From Gynuella sp. (GTDB lineage Bacteria; Pseudomonadota; Gammaproteobacteria; Pseudomonadales; Natronospirillaceae): 64,000 bases of DNA. The notes under the pieces were generated by a model. The model ran no database searches. It was given only the letters and a program-made list of their open reading frames with translations, and was not told the origin of the DNA. The stretch spans positions 1 through 64,000 of the forward strand of contig JANQHX010000063.1 of assembly GCA_028282465.1 (NCBI GenBank). Reading direction: 5' to 3'. The position numbers and the translations under genes were made by a program. Shown one piece after another: positions 15,270-24,507 of this stretch; position 1 is the stretch's first letter, and the number at the start of each line of letters is the position of its first letter.

Positions 15270-15608
15270 AATCAAGCCTCGAAGACCTATTAAATTACCG
15301 AAGGGATCTTCAAGTTGACACATAAATAGACCATCTTCTATCGGTATCGGGCCTCGATACAGCTTCGCTCCTAGCGCTTCAAGGTGTCTCACTACTTCAT
15401 CCACAAGCCAGTACAAAACCGTACCTTGTTTACCTTCGCTTACTTTTTCATCCGCTTGCACTATTTCAACCAAAAAACCATTTACATTAAGAGTCGTAAA
15501 ATCGAAGTGCTGGAGCCTTACTGATTTGGCTAAAGGAAACGCTTCCTGATACCACTTTAATCCGAGATCAACATCAGGAACATGAATAAGTAAGGCGGCT
15601 GGTTTCAA
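15264..15608 (-). CDS. VOC-family (glyoxalase/bleomycin-resistance fold) protein
   Basis: A single-domain 114-residue VOC protein: IHVPDVDLGLKWYQEAFPLA at the N-terminus and CQLEDPFGNLIGLRG at the C-terminus. His8 and the position after GNLIG that normally supplies a metal-ligand Glu (Leu-Arg here) suggest that the metal site is incomplete. Such proteins form dimers and may bind rather than convert their ligand. It is one of five small accessory genes in a row on this strand. Substrate unknown. Confidence 0.82.
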   Translation of the reverse strand: MKPAALLIHVPDVDLGLKWYQEAFPLAKSVRLQHFDFTTLNVNGFLVEIVQADEKVSEGKQGTVLYWLVDEVVRHLEALGAKLYRGPIPIEDGLFMCQLEDPFGNLIGLRGLIS

Positions 15609-15734
15609 ATTTGTCTCCTAGATGCACAATGCTTCTTGAGTTTTTCCCTGTGTTTTATTATTGACTTTTTTTGCTAGTAGGGAGCCCTTTAACTGTCTAT
15701 TGTATGATTGTGCTAATTAAGTAAAGAATCATCT

Positions 15735-16001
15735 TTAAAGTATTTGATAGTTCCGTTTAACATTTTTACTAATCTTACCCCAATCAGAATTGCTGGCCGT
15801 TAGTTGGTGATTTTTAAAAGCTTCTTCATGTTCAAACTGCTCATACACATGGAATTTTGTCGGCATTTTATTATCTTGAATCACAGAGAAGTTAACACAA
15901 CCCGGTTCTTTTAAAGTTAGTTTAATATGTGTTTTAAGCGCTTCGATAACAGCTTCTAATTCATCTGCAGGAACTTCTATAAATCCTTTTAACGTTACCA
16001 T
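15735..16001 (-). CDS. Antibiotic biosynthesis monooxygenase (ABM) domain protein
   Basis: An 88-residue ABM-domain protein of the YgiN type: GFIEVPADELEAVIEALKTH, then EPGCVNFSVIQDNKMPTKFHVYEQFEHEEAFKNH. The EPGC...Y.QF.E..AF..H pattern is the family signature. Members are dimeric ferredoxin-fold proteins that act on quinones or polyketides without a cofactor. The reaction here is unknown. It is small enough to be a cassette gene, but no attC is visible beside it. Confidence 0.83.
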   Translation of the reverse strand: MVTLKGFIEVPADELEAVIEALKTHIKLTLKEPGCVNFSVIQDNKMPTKFHVYEQFEHEEAFKNHQLTASNSDWGKISKNVKRNYQIL

Positions 16002-16048
16002 TTTAACCTCGGCAAATTCTTATGGAGATTAAAGCCTGTTATGGGATT

Positions 16049-16429
16049 TTAAGCTCTCGATGCAGGAATATATGCATTCAATTTGTTGCCATCCAAATCA
16101 CGAAAATAACCAGCATAAAAGCCGTTATCACCCCGTGATCCAAGTGCGCCTTCATCTGTCCCACCTAGTTGAATGGCCTTGGCATGTATAGCATCTACTT
16201 GACTCACAGACTCAACTTTTAAAGCGATCATTGCCCCATTCCCTGGGACAGCAGTATCACCATTTAATGGTTTAGTTATACAAAGCGCTGGGTCATTTCT
16301 TGAAACACCCCAAGCGGCCATGGATTCTGTTGTCCATAGTCTCTTATCTCCAACTAGAGACAATAGCTCGTCATAAAACTGCAATGCCTCTTTGAACCTA
16401 TTTGTTCCTATAGTGACGTAACCAATCAT
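16049..16429 (-). CDS. VOC-family protein
   Basis: A 126-residue VOC protein beginning MIGYVTIGTNRFKEALQFYD and ending YAGYFRDLDGNKLNAYIP. This is the pattern of the extradiol-dioxygenase/glyoxalase-like group that includes many uncharacterised resistance-type proteins. The ATG at 16429 is preferred over a TTG nine codons upstream. It is the second VOC gene in this small cluster, not closely alike to the one at 15264. Substrate unknown. Confidence 0.82.
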   Translation of the reverse strand: MIGYVTIGTNRFKEALQFYDELLSLVGDKRLWTTESMAAWGVSRNDPALCITKPLNGDTAVPGNGAMIALKVESVSQVDAIHAKAIQLGGTDEGALGSRGDNGFYAGYFRDLDGNKLNAYIPASRA

Positions 16430-16529
16430 GTTTATTTCAATCCATATGTTAGACAAAATGCTTAACGCTTTTATTTAGCAACGGGTGTTAGTGTTCTTAG
16501 TTGTGAAGACCATTTACTACAATACCTTG

Positions 16530-16955
16530 TCATTTTTCTAATGTCTTAAAGTAAATAATCTCTGGGTCATCCAGATCTAAGTTTTCGACAATACCAGTAC
16601 GTTCAAAACCCTCAGATTCTAACAAGGATTGCATCAACTTATTTGACTCATTTGTTGAAGTCCAAAGTTCAGTGCTGTCGCCTAGCTCCGCTTGCGCGTT
16701 TCTAAGTAATGCGCGTCCAATTCCTTCTCTTCTGCGAGATTCATCAACCATCAGTATTTCAAGCGTATGTCTATGGAAAAAGGAATTATTGATAATTGAG
16801 TAACCTATAATCTTACTATCATCAAGAGCAACTCGAATGGCGCGCTCTTTAAGCGATACATCAATAAGTGCTGCTCGATTAGGATCACTATCAATGGACG
16901 AATCTATCGCTTTAATCGCTATTGAATCTTTCCGTGTTCCCAAACGAATCTTCAT
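16530..16955 (-). CDS. GNAT-family N-acetyltransferase
   Basis: A 141-residue GNAT enzyme that transfers an acetyl group from acetyl-CoA. Motif A is visible as LEILMVDESRRREGIGRALLR (about residues 71-91), containing the pyrophosphate loop RRREGIGRAL. NESNKLMQSLLESEGFERTG near the C-terminus is motif B. The acceptor is unknown; peptides, amino sugars and antibiotics are all possible. It is the most upstream gene of the small accessory cluster and starts 75 bases after hisG ends. Confidence 0.85.
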   Translation of the reverse strand: MKIRLGTRKDSIAIKAIDSSIDSDPNRAALIDVSLKERAIRVALDDSKIIGYSIINNSFFHRHTLEILMVDESRRREGIGRALLRNAQAELGDSTELWTSTNESNKLMQSLLESEGFERTGIVENLDLDDPEIIYFKTLEK

Positions 16956-17030
16956 ACATTCAGCCCATTTGTCGATAGAGGTGCAACAACTCCCGCATAA
17001 GCGAGAGTATATGGAGTGGGTGGTAACAGA

Positions 17031-18077
17031 TTAGTTCCAAATAGAGGATATGCTTGGAATGGAAGAAGATACTGGAATGGTATCTATGTTTTTGGCTCCC
17101 AGTTTAGCAAGCTTGAAGCGAACCTTGGCCAAGGGGGTTTCTGGATTTTCTGTATCTATCTGAATACTGTATTCAGTGTAATCCTTGCCTTCAGTTTTAG
17201 TCGGTTCATCTGCAAACAAATTATGTTCTTCAAGGTAAGACTCTATTTTGGGTTCATCTATTTTGGAAGCGTTGAATAAAATCATTACTTTATTTTCAGC
17301 ATTTACTGCGCCGTATAGGTTCAGTAAAAATAATTCGAGTAGTTCAAGTTTTTCAGGATCATTTTTAATGGCTGGGTTGATCCATACGCTGGATTCCGAA
17401 GTCATTACCTCGTCAATAATTTTTAAGCCATAGTTGCGAATGGCACTGCCAGACTGAGTGATTTCCATACCCAAGTCTGCACCACCGTTAACTACTTTCG
17501 CTTCAGTTTTGCCCCAAGCCTCGTAAATCAAAATGCCACTATCAATTAAAGATGGTGACTTATATTTTTGTACTGAGTATTTCTGGTATTGATCTAGCAA
17601 TCCTAATTCTTTTAAGTTGCGTTGAATCCAATCCAAAGTGAGATAGGGCATCTCAGTCACCACTGTGATCAACTTTTTCTCGGCACAAAGTTGCTTCAAT
17701 ATATCTTGAATATTGTCTGGACTATCTTGAGTGGCGATACCCACAATACGAACACCACCACGGTTTAAAGACAGCACCCGATCCAACTGTAAGTCGGTAT
17801 TATAAGCAAGCTTCATCTCCAGCATTCGTTCGGTGATCCAATCGTCACCGGAAATAGCGACATCCAGTTCATCTATTGCCAGCTGAGACCCAAATTCCTG
17901 TGGACGCCCATCCCAACCAAATAGAAAATCCATGCCCGTGAAAGAGGTGGGACCGCCATCAGAATACCCTTTGGTTTTAAAACCCGCGTCCTGTAACAAG
18001 TTAATCAGATTTCCACCACGAGTCGCATTTGCCAACGAGCCTGCTGGCATACCAATCTTCAGTTTTGAGTTAGCCAT
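17031..18077 (-). CDS. hisG: ATP phosphoribosyltransferase, divergent long-form HisG
   Basis: A 348-residue HisG relative: condensation of ATP with PRPP, the first step of histidine synthesis. The periplasmic-binding-like catalytic domains span about 1-250, with a PRPP-loop-like EITQSGSAIRNYGL (residues 205-218, in place of the usual STGTTL). A C-terminal ACT-like regulatory domain follows (about 260-340, ending GAKNIDTIPVSSSIPS), so histidine feedback is expected. The N-terminal half is unusual (GGPTSFTGMDFLFGWDGRP). It is separated from hisI by one base and no other his gene is nearby. It may be the only copy or a specialised second copy. Confidence 0.8.
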   Translation of the reverse strand: MANSKLKIGMPAGSLANATRGGNLINLLQDAGFKTKGYSDGGPTSFTGMDFLFGWDGRPQEFGSQLAIDELDVAISGDDWITERMLEMKLAYNTDLQLDRVLSLNRGGVRIVGIATQDSPDNIQDILKQLCAEKKLITVVTEMPYLTLDWIQRNLKELGLLDQYQKYSVQKYKSPSLIDSGILIYEAWGKTEAKVVNGGADLGMEITQSGSAIRNYGLKIIDEVMTSESSVWINPAIKNDPEKLELLELFLLNLYGAVNAENKVMILFNASKIDEPKIESYLEEHNLFADEPTKTEGKDYTEYSIQIDTENPETPLAKVRFKLAKLGAKNIDTIPVSSSIPSISSIWN

Positions 18078-18078
18078 A

Positions 18079-18468
18079 TTATTTTTCTAATACCGTCAAT
18101 GAATTATCGTCATTGATTTTACGGTAGTAACAGGAAGAGTAGGGATTGGAATCGGGCTTTTTAGCATGACAAGCGCCTTTTCCTTGAGGTTCGACAAGAT
18201 AAAGCAAGGAATTTTGCTCGCAATTAATTCTTAATTCCTTAATTTTTAGCATATCGCCAGAAGTCAGACCTTTTTTCCACAACTCGTTGCGTGATCGACT
18301 CCAATAAGTAGCGAACCCGCTCTTACGAGTTTCTTCAAAGGCTTTCTTATTTACAAAAGACAGAATAAGAACATCTTTGGTGTTGCAGTCCTGTGTGACG
18401 ACGGGCAGCAGCTTCTCGCCATCTTCGCCAAAGTCGATTTGCAGGTCGGGGGTGTATTCTTTTGCCAT
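18079..18468 (-). CDS. hisI: Phosphoribosyl-AMP cyclohydrolase, HisI
   Basis: A 129-residue HisI, which opens the adenine ring of phosphoribosyl-AMP in histidine synthesis. The family motif GFATYWSRSRNELWKKGLTSG is at residues 51-71, and zinc-ligand cysteines are at 83, 100 and 113. The Asp-x-Asp-x-Asp magnesium site usual around the first Cys is N82-C83-E84-Q85-N86 here, an altered acidic triad. No HisE domain is fused. It forms a two-gene operon with the downstream hisG. Confidence 0.85.
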   Translation of the reverse strand: MAKEYTPDLQIDFGEDGEKLLPVVTQDCNTKDVLILSFVNKKAFEETRKSGFATYWSRSRNELWKKGLTSGDMLKIKELRINCEQNSLLYLVEPQGKGACHAKKPDSNPYSSCYYRKINDDNSLTVLEK

Positions 18469-18651
18469 AAAGGTACCTTGCTTTTATAAAATGCGGGCTG
18501 AAATTATGGAAGATTTTATAATAATTTGAGTAATGTGAGGTACGGGTTCGATCAGAAGTTTCTAACTCGGCGGGTTGCAATGATTCATTTACAGGTTATG
18601 AATCTCAAAATGAATAAACTCCCACCTCAGCAGGAGCTTAAAGTCCTATCA

Positions 18652-19227
18652 CTAAATCTTTTTAGAAAGGGAAATGGCACCACGAATGTCGCCCAGCATA
18701 TAACCTCGGGCTTTATCATCTGGATAATGAACTTTTAACTCTTTTTCAAGCATGGGATCAATCACCTCGCCATGACAAGCTAGGCAAACACCTTCCACTC
18801 CCTGTGCTTTCATAAAACGGAATTCGCCCTCTACTTTTTCTGCAAATGCCATTTTCTGGGCGGGTTCACCAGCTTTCTGGCGCTCATCAAAGGTCATTAA
18901 CACTTGCTGTTCCCAATCCGTTGGAATAGCGGTGTTACTGTTACGTGGTTTTAGGCTAACCCTGTGAATACTCCAGCCTGTTTCTTCGCTGATCTGTTTT
19001 GCAATGTCGGGTGCTTTGGTGGCGCAAACTTCAATGGCATCTACTAAGCCATGTTCTTGAATAGTTTGTTGCAACATGGGCTTCATGGTGCCGGCAAACT
19101 TTTTAACCACAGTGATGGCTTCAGCTTTCAATTCAGCAGCAGTGGGCTCTTTGGGAGTTTTTGCGTTAATGAGAAAGGAGGCAGCCAAGCCTGTTACTGC
19201 GATTGCAGTGGTCATTATTGTTTTCAT
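18652..19227 (-). CDS. Secreted DUF3365 (Tll0287-like) c-type heme protein
   Basis: A 191-residue exported protein. It has a signal peptide (about residues 1-22) and a DUF3365/Tll0287-like sensor-type domain (EVCATKAPDIAKQISEETGW, SLKPRNSNTAIPTDWE). The heme attachment motif CLACH is at residues 148-152, followed by YPDDKARGYMLGDIRGAIS. DUF3365 proteins are heme-binding periplasmic proteins, sometimes the sensing part of signal receptors; here the domain stands alone and is probably soluble or loosely anchored in the periplasm. Role in redox sensing or electron transfer is inferred. Confidence 0.83.
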   Translation of the reverse strand: MKTIMTTAIAVTGLAASFLINAKTPKEPTAAELKAEAITVVKKFAGTMKPMLQQTIQEHGLVDAIEVCATKAPDIAKQISEETGWSIHRVSLKPRNSNTAIPTDWEQQVLMTFDERQKAGEPAQKMAFAEKVEGEFRFMKAQGVEGVCLACHGEVIDPMLEKELKVHYPDDKARGYMLGDIRGAISLSKKI

Positions 19228-19387
19228 GAGGACGGTCCGGAAAGTTAATCTATGATTGAGTCGGTGTTTTATTTTTGTTTTTACTGAGCTCAGCGAAAAT
19301 TAACAAAACCTAATATAAAAACAATGCTGTTAGCATGGTTATTTGAATTGGTTGGCAACCTACGGAGAAAATTTATTGTGGGTCAAT

Positions 19388-19996
19388 TTAGAGATATTTC
19401 TCCAAAAAAGACTCCGCATCCAGATTTCGAAAATCTTCCATTCTTTGTTCAAGCAACTCGGTAGACCAATCCCACCACGCCAGTTGGTTTAGCCCTTTAA
19501 TCACTGCTTCTGGAAATCTTTTTCTAATGGGCTTTGCCGGAACACCGCCCACTATTTCGAAGTCTGCTACGTTTTTAGATACCACAGCCCCTGCACCAAT
19601 CACAGCGCCATTGCCGATGCTAACCCCGGCCAGAATGGTTGCTCCGTGACCCATCCAAATATCATGGCCGACTGTCACGGGTTTAGATTTTCTCCATTCA
19701 AAGAATTCAGGGTCGTCTTCACCCAGATTGTACATGGCACTTCGGTAGGTGAAGTGGTGCATCGCCGCCCGTTCCATGGGGTGGTTACCAGGGTTAATTC
19801 GGGTGTGAGCGGCAATTGAGCAGAACTTTCCGATGGTGGTATTAATAATGTCGGAATCATTTCCAACATATGAAAAATCACCCATTGAGCTGTTATTAAT
19901 TTTGGTTCTGGCTCCCACTTCTACGGCATAGCCAAAGGTGCATTCCTGTGCCTTTACGTCTTCATGGAAATAGGGGGATTGTCCAAGTTTAACCAT
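19388..19996 (-). CDS. Hexapeptide-repeat (xenobiotic-type) acetyltransferase
   Basis: A 202-residue left-handed beta-helix acetyltransferase. Hexapeptide rungs run from about residue 22 to 150 (VEVGARTKINNSSMGDFSYV and later IWMGHGATILAGVSIGNGAV). The active-site His is in the CAT-type loop INPGNHPMERAAMHHFTYRS. The C-terminus VGGVPAKPIRKRFPEAV is typical of the family. Members acetylate sugars, chloramphenicol-like compounds or phosphonates as trimers. The neighbour genes give no clue to the acceptor. Confidence 0.85.
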   Translation of the reverse strand: MVKLGQSPYFHEDVKAQECTFGYAVEVGARTKINNSSMGDFSYVGNDSDIINTTIGKFCSIAAHTRINPGNHPMERAAMHHFTYRSAMYNLGEDDPEFFEWRKSKPVTVGHDIWMGHGATILAGVSIGNGAVIGAGAVVSKNVADFEIVGGVPAKPIRKRFPEAVIKGLNQLAWWDWSTELLEQRMEDFRNLDAESFLEKYL

Positions 19997-20120
19997 AACT
20001 GCTCATCTTCAATTTTAAATTTTTTGAAGATTGTATGGCAGTAAGATTGTGAGCTTGTGAATATAAAATGAAGAATTAAAGGTGTAATTGTTTCAGTATG
20101 ACGACAGCCGATGGCTAAAT

Positions 20121-20145
20121 TAAAAAAGGTCACCTAGGCGACCTT
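20121..20145 (-). terminator. Terminator of proS
   Basis: AAGGTC (20126-20131) and GACCTT (20140-20145) form a stem around CCTAGG. On the minus strand it is followed by TTTTTTAATTT. It lies 33 bases past the proS stop. Confidence 0.75.
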
Positions 20146-20177
20146 CATGAATGAAAAATGTTTCTTAAAACTAGAAT

Positions 20178-21905
20178 CTAGCTCAACTGAACTTTCTCTT
20201 TCAGCATGGCAATGACTTCATCTTTAGAAACCATAGTTGAGTCAGTGTCTCGACGAGCTTTGTACTCAACTTCGCTGTTTTTTAAACCTCGGTCCGACAC
20301 AACAATACGGTAAGGTACACCAATCAATTCCATGTCTGCGAACTTCACCCCTGGGCTGGTTTTTTTATCGCGATCATCCAATAAAACATCAAAGCCAGCG
20401 GCTTGCAATTCAGTGTAGAACTGTTCGGCCACTTCCATGACTTCTGGTGATTTGTGAGCGTTTAGAGGCACGATTCCAACATGGAAAGGCGCAATAGCGT
20501 CAGGCCAAATAATGCCTTTATCGTCGTGATTCTGTTCGATTGCTGCCGCCACTACTCGGGTGACACCTATGCCATAGCAACCCATCACAGTGGTGGTGTC
20601 TTTGCCGTTTTGATCCAACACATTGGCTTTTAATGCACCTGAATATTTGTCACCCAGTTGGAAAATATGCCCGACTTCGATGCCTCGTTTAATTTCAATA
20701 CTACCTTTACCACAAGGGCTAGGATCGCCTAGCTGAACATTGCGCAGGTCAGCAACTTCCGTGATTTGTGCATCTCGCTCCCAGTTTACGCCAGTAAGGT
20801 GTTTGCCGCTTTCATTGGCGCCGCAAACGAAGTCAGCTAACACAGCTGCGCTTCGGTCAACAATAACAGGAATGGTTAACCCAACAGGGCCAACTGACCC
20901 TGGCTCAGTGCCAGAGGCTTGTTTTACTTCTGCTTCCGACGCCATTTCTAATGGTTCGGCTATTAAATCGAGTTTTTCAGCTTTGATTTCGTTCAGGCTG
21001 TGATCGCCCCGAAGTACTAATGCCACAACATTTGTCTCGGCGTCTTCGGCAGCTTTAACAATTAATGTTTTCACTGTTTGCGATGGATCTACATTCAATA
21101 AGTTGGACACTTCTTCAATGGTTTTTTGTATTGGGGTGTCAACTAAGGCTTTTTCTGCGCTAGGGGCTGGACGCTCAATTGTTGGTGTTAATGCTTCGGC
21201 AAGCTCAACATTGGCGGCATAATCTGATTCCGTTGAGAATGCGATATCGTCCTCACCTGAGCTGGCAAGAACATGAAATTCATGGGACGCAGAGCCACCG
21301 ATTGAACCCGTATCTGCAAGAACTGGGCGGTAATCCAGTTGCAGGCGATCAAATATTCGGCAGTAAGTGTCGTACATATTGGTGTATTCCCCTTCGAGAG
21401 ATTCCCAATCGGCATGAAACGAATAGGCGTCTTTCATAATGAATTCACGTGAACGCATCACACCAAAACGAGGTCGCACCTCATCGCGAAATTTTGTTTG
21501 AATTTGATACAGATTAATGGGGAGTTGTTTATAGCTAGTCAGTTCATTTCGAGCTAAGTCAGTAATGACTTCTTCATGGGTAGGGCCTGCCACAAAGTCT
21601 CGACCATGGCGGTCGTTAAATCGCAAGAGCTCAGGGCCATATTGTTCCCAACGACCGGTTTCCTGCCAAAGTTCTGCTGGTTGCACCACAGGCATCAGCA
21701 CTTCTTGAGCACCTGCCCGATTCATTTCTTCTCGAACAATTTTTTCTACCTTTCTGAGCACGCGCACTCCGGTAGGCAACCAGTTGTAGAGACCTGCCGC
21801 AACTTTGCGGATTAGGCCTGCCCTAAGCATTAACTGATGACTGACCACCACTGCATCGGATGGAGTTTCTTTGGTGGTCGCCAATAAAAGACGGCTAGTG
21901 CGCAT
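20178..21905 (-). CDS. proS: Prolyl-tRNA synthetase, bacterial type
   Basis: A 575-residue class II aminoacyl-tRNA synthetase. Motif 1 lies around [16 protein letters not shown] and motif 2 around [24 protein letters not shown] YbaK-like editing domain is inserted at about residues 225-400 ([20 protein letters not shown]), removing mischarged Ala. The C-terminal anticodon domain ends [19 protein letters not shown]. The length matches E. coli ProS (572). It is monocistronic with its own terminator. Confidence 0.97.
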   Translation of the reverse strand: MRTSRLLLATTKETPSDAVVVSHQLMLRAGLIRKVAAGLYNWLPTGVRVLRKVEKIVREEMNRAGAQEVLMPVVQPAELWQETGRWEQYGPELLRFNDRHGRDFVAGPTHEEVITDLARNELTSYKQLPINLYQIQTKFRDEVRPRFGVMRSREFIMKDAYSFHADWESLEGEYTNMYDTYCRIFDRLQLDYRPVLADTGSIGGSASHEFHVLASSGEDDIAFSTESDYAANVELAEALTPTIERPAPSAEKALVDTPIQKTIEEVSNLLNVDPSQTVKTLIVKAAEDAETNVVALVLRGDHSLNEIKAEKLDLIAEPLEMASEAEVKQASGTEPGSVGPVGLTIPVIVDRSAAVLADFVCGANESGKHLTGVNWERDAQITEVADLRNVQLGDPSPCGKGSIEIKRGIEVGHIFQLGDKYSGALKANVLDQNGKDTTTVMGCYGIGVTRVVAAAIEQNHDDKGIIWPDAIAPFHVGIVPLNAHKSPEVMEVAEQFYTELQAAGFDVLLDDRDKKTSPGVKFADMELIGVPYRIVVSDRGLKNSEVEYKARRDTDSTMVSKDEVIAMLKEKVQLS

Positions 21906-22072
21906 GATGTAATTCCGTGAATTTGTTATTTGAGAGGTAAAGGCCAGTATTGTACGGATAAAGATGGATCTATAAAGCCTGATTTAGAGTAAGGCGAGTT
22001 AATTGCATAATACTAATTCTTGGGATATACCTAAACTATATCGTTTAAGAACTTTAAGGAAGATGTTTTAAA

Positions 22073-22750
22073 ATGCCACTTGCCCACCGATGTCTGATGA
22101 TATTTTGTTTATTGATATCGATTGAAGTCACGGCCCAATCCGAAATTACCATTGCCATAGGTGATCAAGTAAAAATCACCAACGAAATGTCTAAAACCTA
22201 TGTGGAAAAGATAGAGCAAGCGTTTCAGTTGGCAGGGTTAAGCGTTAATTGGTTGTATCTCCCCCCAGAAAGAGCCTTGCGCTCAGCCGCCGCTGGCGTG
22301 GTCGGAGGAGATGCCTTGCGAACCCCACAAGCGGTAGAGCCTTACCTGGATTTAATTCAAATTCCAGTCACAGTGAGTACAGAAGAACTGTGGATCGTTG
22401 TGTCTGAGGATATGCCCTGTTTTGATCAAAAAGATATCAGCTTTAAAAAGCCAGTGGGGGTAAACGGTGTTAAATATTTTAAACGTATTTATGAGTTGTC
22501 TGATACTGGGTATGAAGAAGTGAGAGGGCCACTTGAAATGGTTAAAATGCTAAAAAGTGGCCGAGCCGATTACACAGTATTTAATACTCATGTCATGTCA
22601 CTGTTCAATCGGTTTACGATGTTAGATTTAAAGACCTGCGGCCAGCAGCCTTTTTTTGACATATATCTTTACACTTACCTACATCGGAAACACGCAGATT
22701 TAGTCCCGCAATTGACTGCTGCTTATCAAGAAATATTTAACCAAGAGTAA
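22073..22750 (+). CDS. Periplasmic solute-binding-like protein (SBP_bac_3 type)
   Basis: A 225-residue exported protein with a signal peptide (about residues 1-22, ending VTAQS). The body fits a short type-II periplasmic binding fold (TIAIGDQVKITNEMSKTYVE, LYLPPERALRSAAAGVVGGD, VKMLKSGRADYTVFNTHVM). These proteins resemble amino-acid-binding proteins, but this one has no transporter next to it. Such orphan versions are common in marine gammaproteobacteria and may act as sensors or scavengers. Ligand unknown. Confidence 0.75.
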   Translation: MPLAHRCLMIFCLLISIEVTAQSEITIAIGDQVKITNEMSKTYVEKIEQAFQLAGLSVNWLYLPPERALRSAAAGVVGGDALRTPQAVEPYLDLIQIPVTVSTEELWIVVSEDMPCFDQKDISFKKPVGVNGVKYFKRIYELSDTGYEEVRGPLEMVKMLKSGRADYTVFNTHVMSLFNRFTMLDLKTCGQQPFFDIYLYTYLHRKHADLVPQLTAAYQEIFNQE

Positions 22751-22755
22751 AAAAC

Positions 22756-22783
22756 TGAGAAACCTGTTGCGTTGGATTTCTCA
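22756..22783. terminator. Hairpin between convergent genes
   Basis: TGAGAAA (22756-22762) pairs with TTTCTCA (22777-22783). It lies between the solute-binding-like gene (plus) and the glyoxalase gene (minus), with AAAAA on one side. Probable shared terminator, weak stem. Confidence 0.5.
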
Positions 22784-22794
22784 AGATAAAACGC

Positions 22795-23214
22795 TTACCA
22801 AGTGCCGGTATTTTCCATACTTAGCCAAGGTTCTTGAGGGTCTAGGCTTTCACCTTCCTGAAGGATTTCAATGGATATGTTGTCTGGGCAACGGACAAAT
22901 GCCATGTGCCCATCGCGAGGTGGTCTTAGAATGGTTACTCCGTTGTCTTGAAGCTTTTGGCATGTTTCATAAATGTTGTCGACTCGGTAGGCTAGGTGTC
23001 CAAAGTTTCTCCCAAAAGGATAAGCTTCGGTTTCATCCCAGTTATAAGTGAGCTCTAATTCTGGCGCGCCTGGTTCTGTGGCCAAAAACACAAGGGTATA
23101 ACGACCTCTTTCACTGTCTTTTCTACGTAACTCTTTCAGCCCTAACAGTTCGCAATAAAAATGAAGGGATTTCTCAAGGTCCAAAACCCTGATCATGGTG
23201 TGCAAATATTTCAT
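22795..23214 (-). CDS. gloA: Glyoxalase I (lactoylglutathione lyase)-like protein
   Basis: A 139-residue VOC enzyme close to GloA, which isomerises the methylglyoxal-glutathione adduct. The N-terminus [20 protein letters not shown] carries His5, followed by [17 protein letters not shown] and ISIEIL. These place the expected metal ligands His, Glu, His and Glu as in E. coli GloA. The insert around [10 protein letters not shown] and the C-terminal tail differ, so a related substrate is possible. It lies eight bases after the COG3146 gene, in the same direction. Confidence 0.85.
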   Translation of the reverse strand: MKYLHTMIRVLDLEKSLHFYCELLGLKELRRKDSERGRYTLVFLATEPGAPELELTYNWDETEAYPFGRNFGHLAYRVDNIYETCQKLQDNGVTILRPPRDGHMAFVRCPDNISIEILQEGESLDPQEPWLSMENTGTW

Positions 23215-23222
23215 TGACTGTC

Positions 23223-24374
23223 CTAATCTTCTTTTTTGAAAGGTAAAAGTTCTCTCGCATCCTGCATATATTTTTCTACCATGCAGGCTTCTTGTGTAAC
23301 AAAATCATCAATCGCTTTCTTAAATCCCGGGTGTGCTATGTAATGCAATGACTGGCTTTGTACCGGTTCAAAACCCCGTGGAATTTTATGTTCACCTTGG
23401 GTGCCAGGGTCAAATCTTTCAAGACCTTTTTCAATGGCAAATTCAATCCCCTGGTAATAGCAACATTCGAAGTGAAGACCATCAATCTCTTCTAGACAGC
23501 CCCAGTAACGACCGTAAAGGGTTTTTAAATCATAAAAGAAAAGTGCCCCGGCAATGGCTTCGGAATCTTTAAAAGCGATGCATAGAAAAAGTTGGTTTGG
23601 CATATGCTGTAATGCCAATTCAAAAAACTCTTTATTCAGGTAACCCTGCCTACCTCGTTTTAAATAGGTGCTGTGGTAGAACAGATAAAACCTGTCTAAC
23701 AACTCACCTGTTATTTCATCTCCTGTAAATCGTTTGACTGTGATGCCAGACTGAATGATTTTACTGCGCTCTTTTTTAATGTTTTTTCGTTTCCGCGACG
23801 CCAAACGATTCAGGAAGTCTTCGAAGTTTTGGTAGTTATGGTTAAACCATTGGAACTGGCAATCTGCCCGCTTAATCAACTCAATATCCAGAGTATCTAA
23901 TGCCTTAAATTCATTCTCGTTGGCAAAAAGTAAATGCCAACTACTGAGGTTGTTACTCGTGCAGTGATCAACTTGGTATTTGATGATTTGCTGCCAAATT
24001 TCAGCTCGTTGATTTTCAAATTCAGAATTCAGCAATAATCTAGGGCCAATAGACGGCGTGAAAGGCGCTGCGCAGAGTACTTTAGGGTAATAGTCAAAAC
24101 CATTTTGATGGTATGCATTTGCCCAAGACCAATCGAAAACATACTCCCCGTAGGAGTGGGTTTTCAAATAACCAGGACAAAAACCAATAACATTATCGTT
24201 GTTAAGTACGAGTAAATGTCTGGGTGTCCAACCGGTATTGGAGGTTGCGCAATCACTGTCCTCCATTGCGGACAAAAAACCATGTGAAATGAATGGGTAT
24301 TGTATTAGGTCGAGAGTATGTAGAACTTCAGCCGAAATGTCTGAAATACTATTGATGGTTTTTATTTCGAACAT
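23223..24374 (-). CDS. COG3146/DUF482 GNAT-like (FemAB-related) protein
   Basis: A 383-residue protein of the family annotated as peptidoglycan/peptidogalycan biosynthesis protein. Characteristic stretches are [20 protein letters not shown], the basic [16 protein letters not shown], and [20 protein letters not shown] followed by [20 protein letters not shown]. The fold is a double GNAT domain that may transfer aminoacyl or acyl groups. The ATG at 24374 is chosen over one ten codons upstream because GAGAGGA lies seven bases before it. Exact substrate unknown. Confidence 0.8.
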   Translation of the reverse strand: MFEIKTINSISDISAEVLHTLDLIQYPFISHGFLSAMEDSDCATSNTGWTPRHLLVLNNDNVIGFCPGYLKTHSYGEYVFDWSWANAYHQNGFDYYPKVLCAAPFTPSIGPRLLLNSEFENQRAEIWQQIIKYQVDHCTSNNLSSWHLLFANENEFKALDTLDIELIKRADCQFQWFNHNYQNFEDFLNRLASRKRKNIKKERSKIIQSGITVKRFTGDEITGELLDRFYLFYHSTYLKRGRQGYLNKEFFELALQHMPNQLFLCIAFKDSEAIAGALFFYDLKTLYGRYWGCLEEIDGLHFECCYYQGIEFAIEKGLERFDPGTQGEHKIPRGFEPVQSQSLHYIAHPGFKKAIDDFVTQEACMVEKYMQDARELLPFKKED

Positions 24375-24507
24375 CCTAATCCTCTCAAGCATTTTCCATC
24401 TCATTGTATGCTAAGCAGTGAGATAAAAAATCCACTAAAAGTGCACGTGATTTACAGGATAACCTAATGCATGGTTGTGGTGCTTGGTGATGGATTTTGG
24501 TGCAAAA

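Noticed and set aside
16440-16500. GCGTTAAGC on the minus strand between the VOC and GNAT genes as an attC end
   Set aside because: A good R' box, but the nearest R''-like TAAC is only about 25 bases away, too short for an attC; likely chance.
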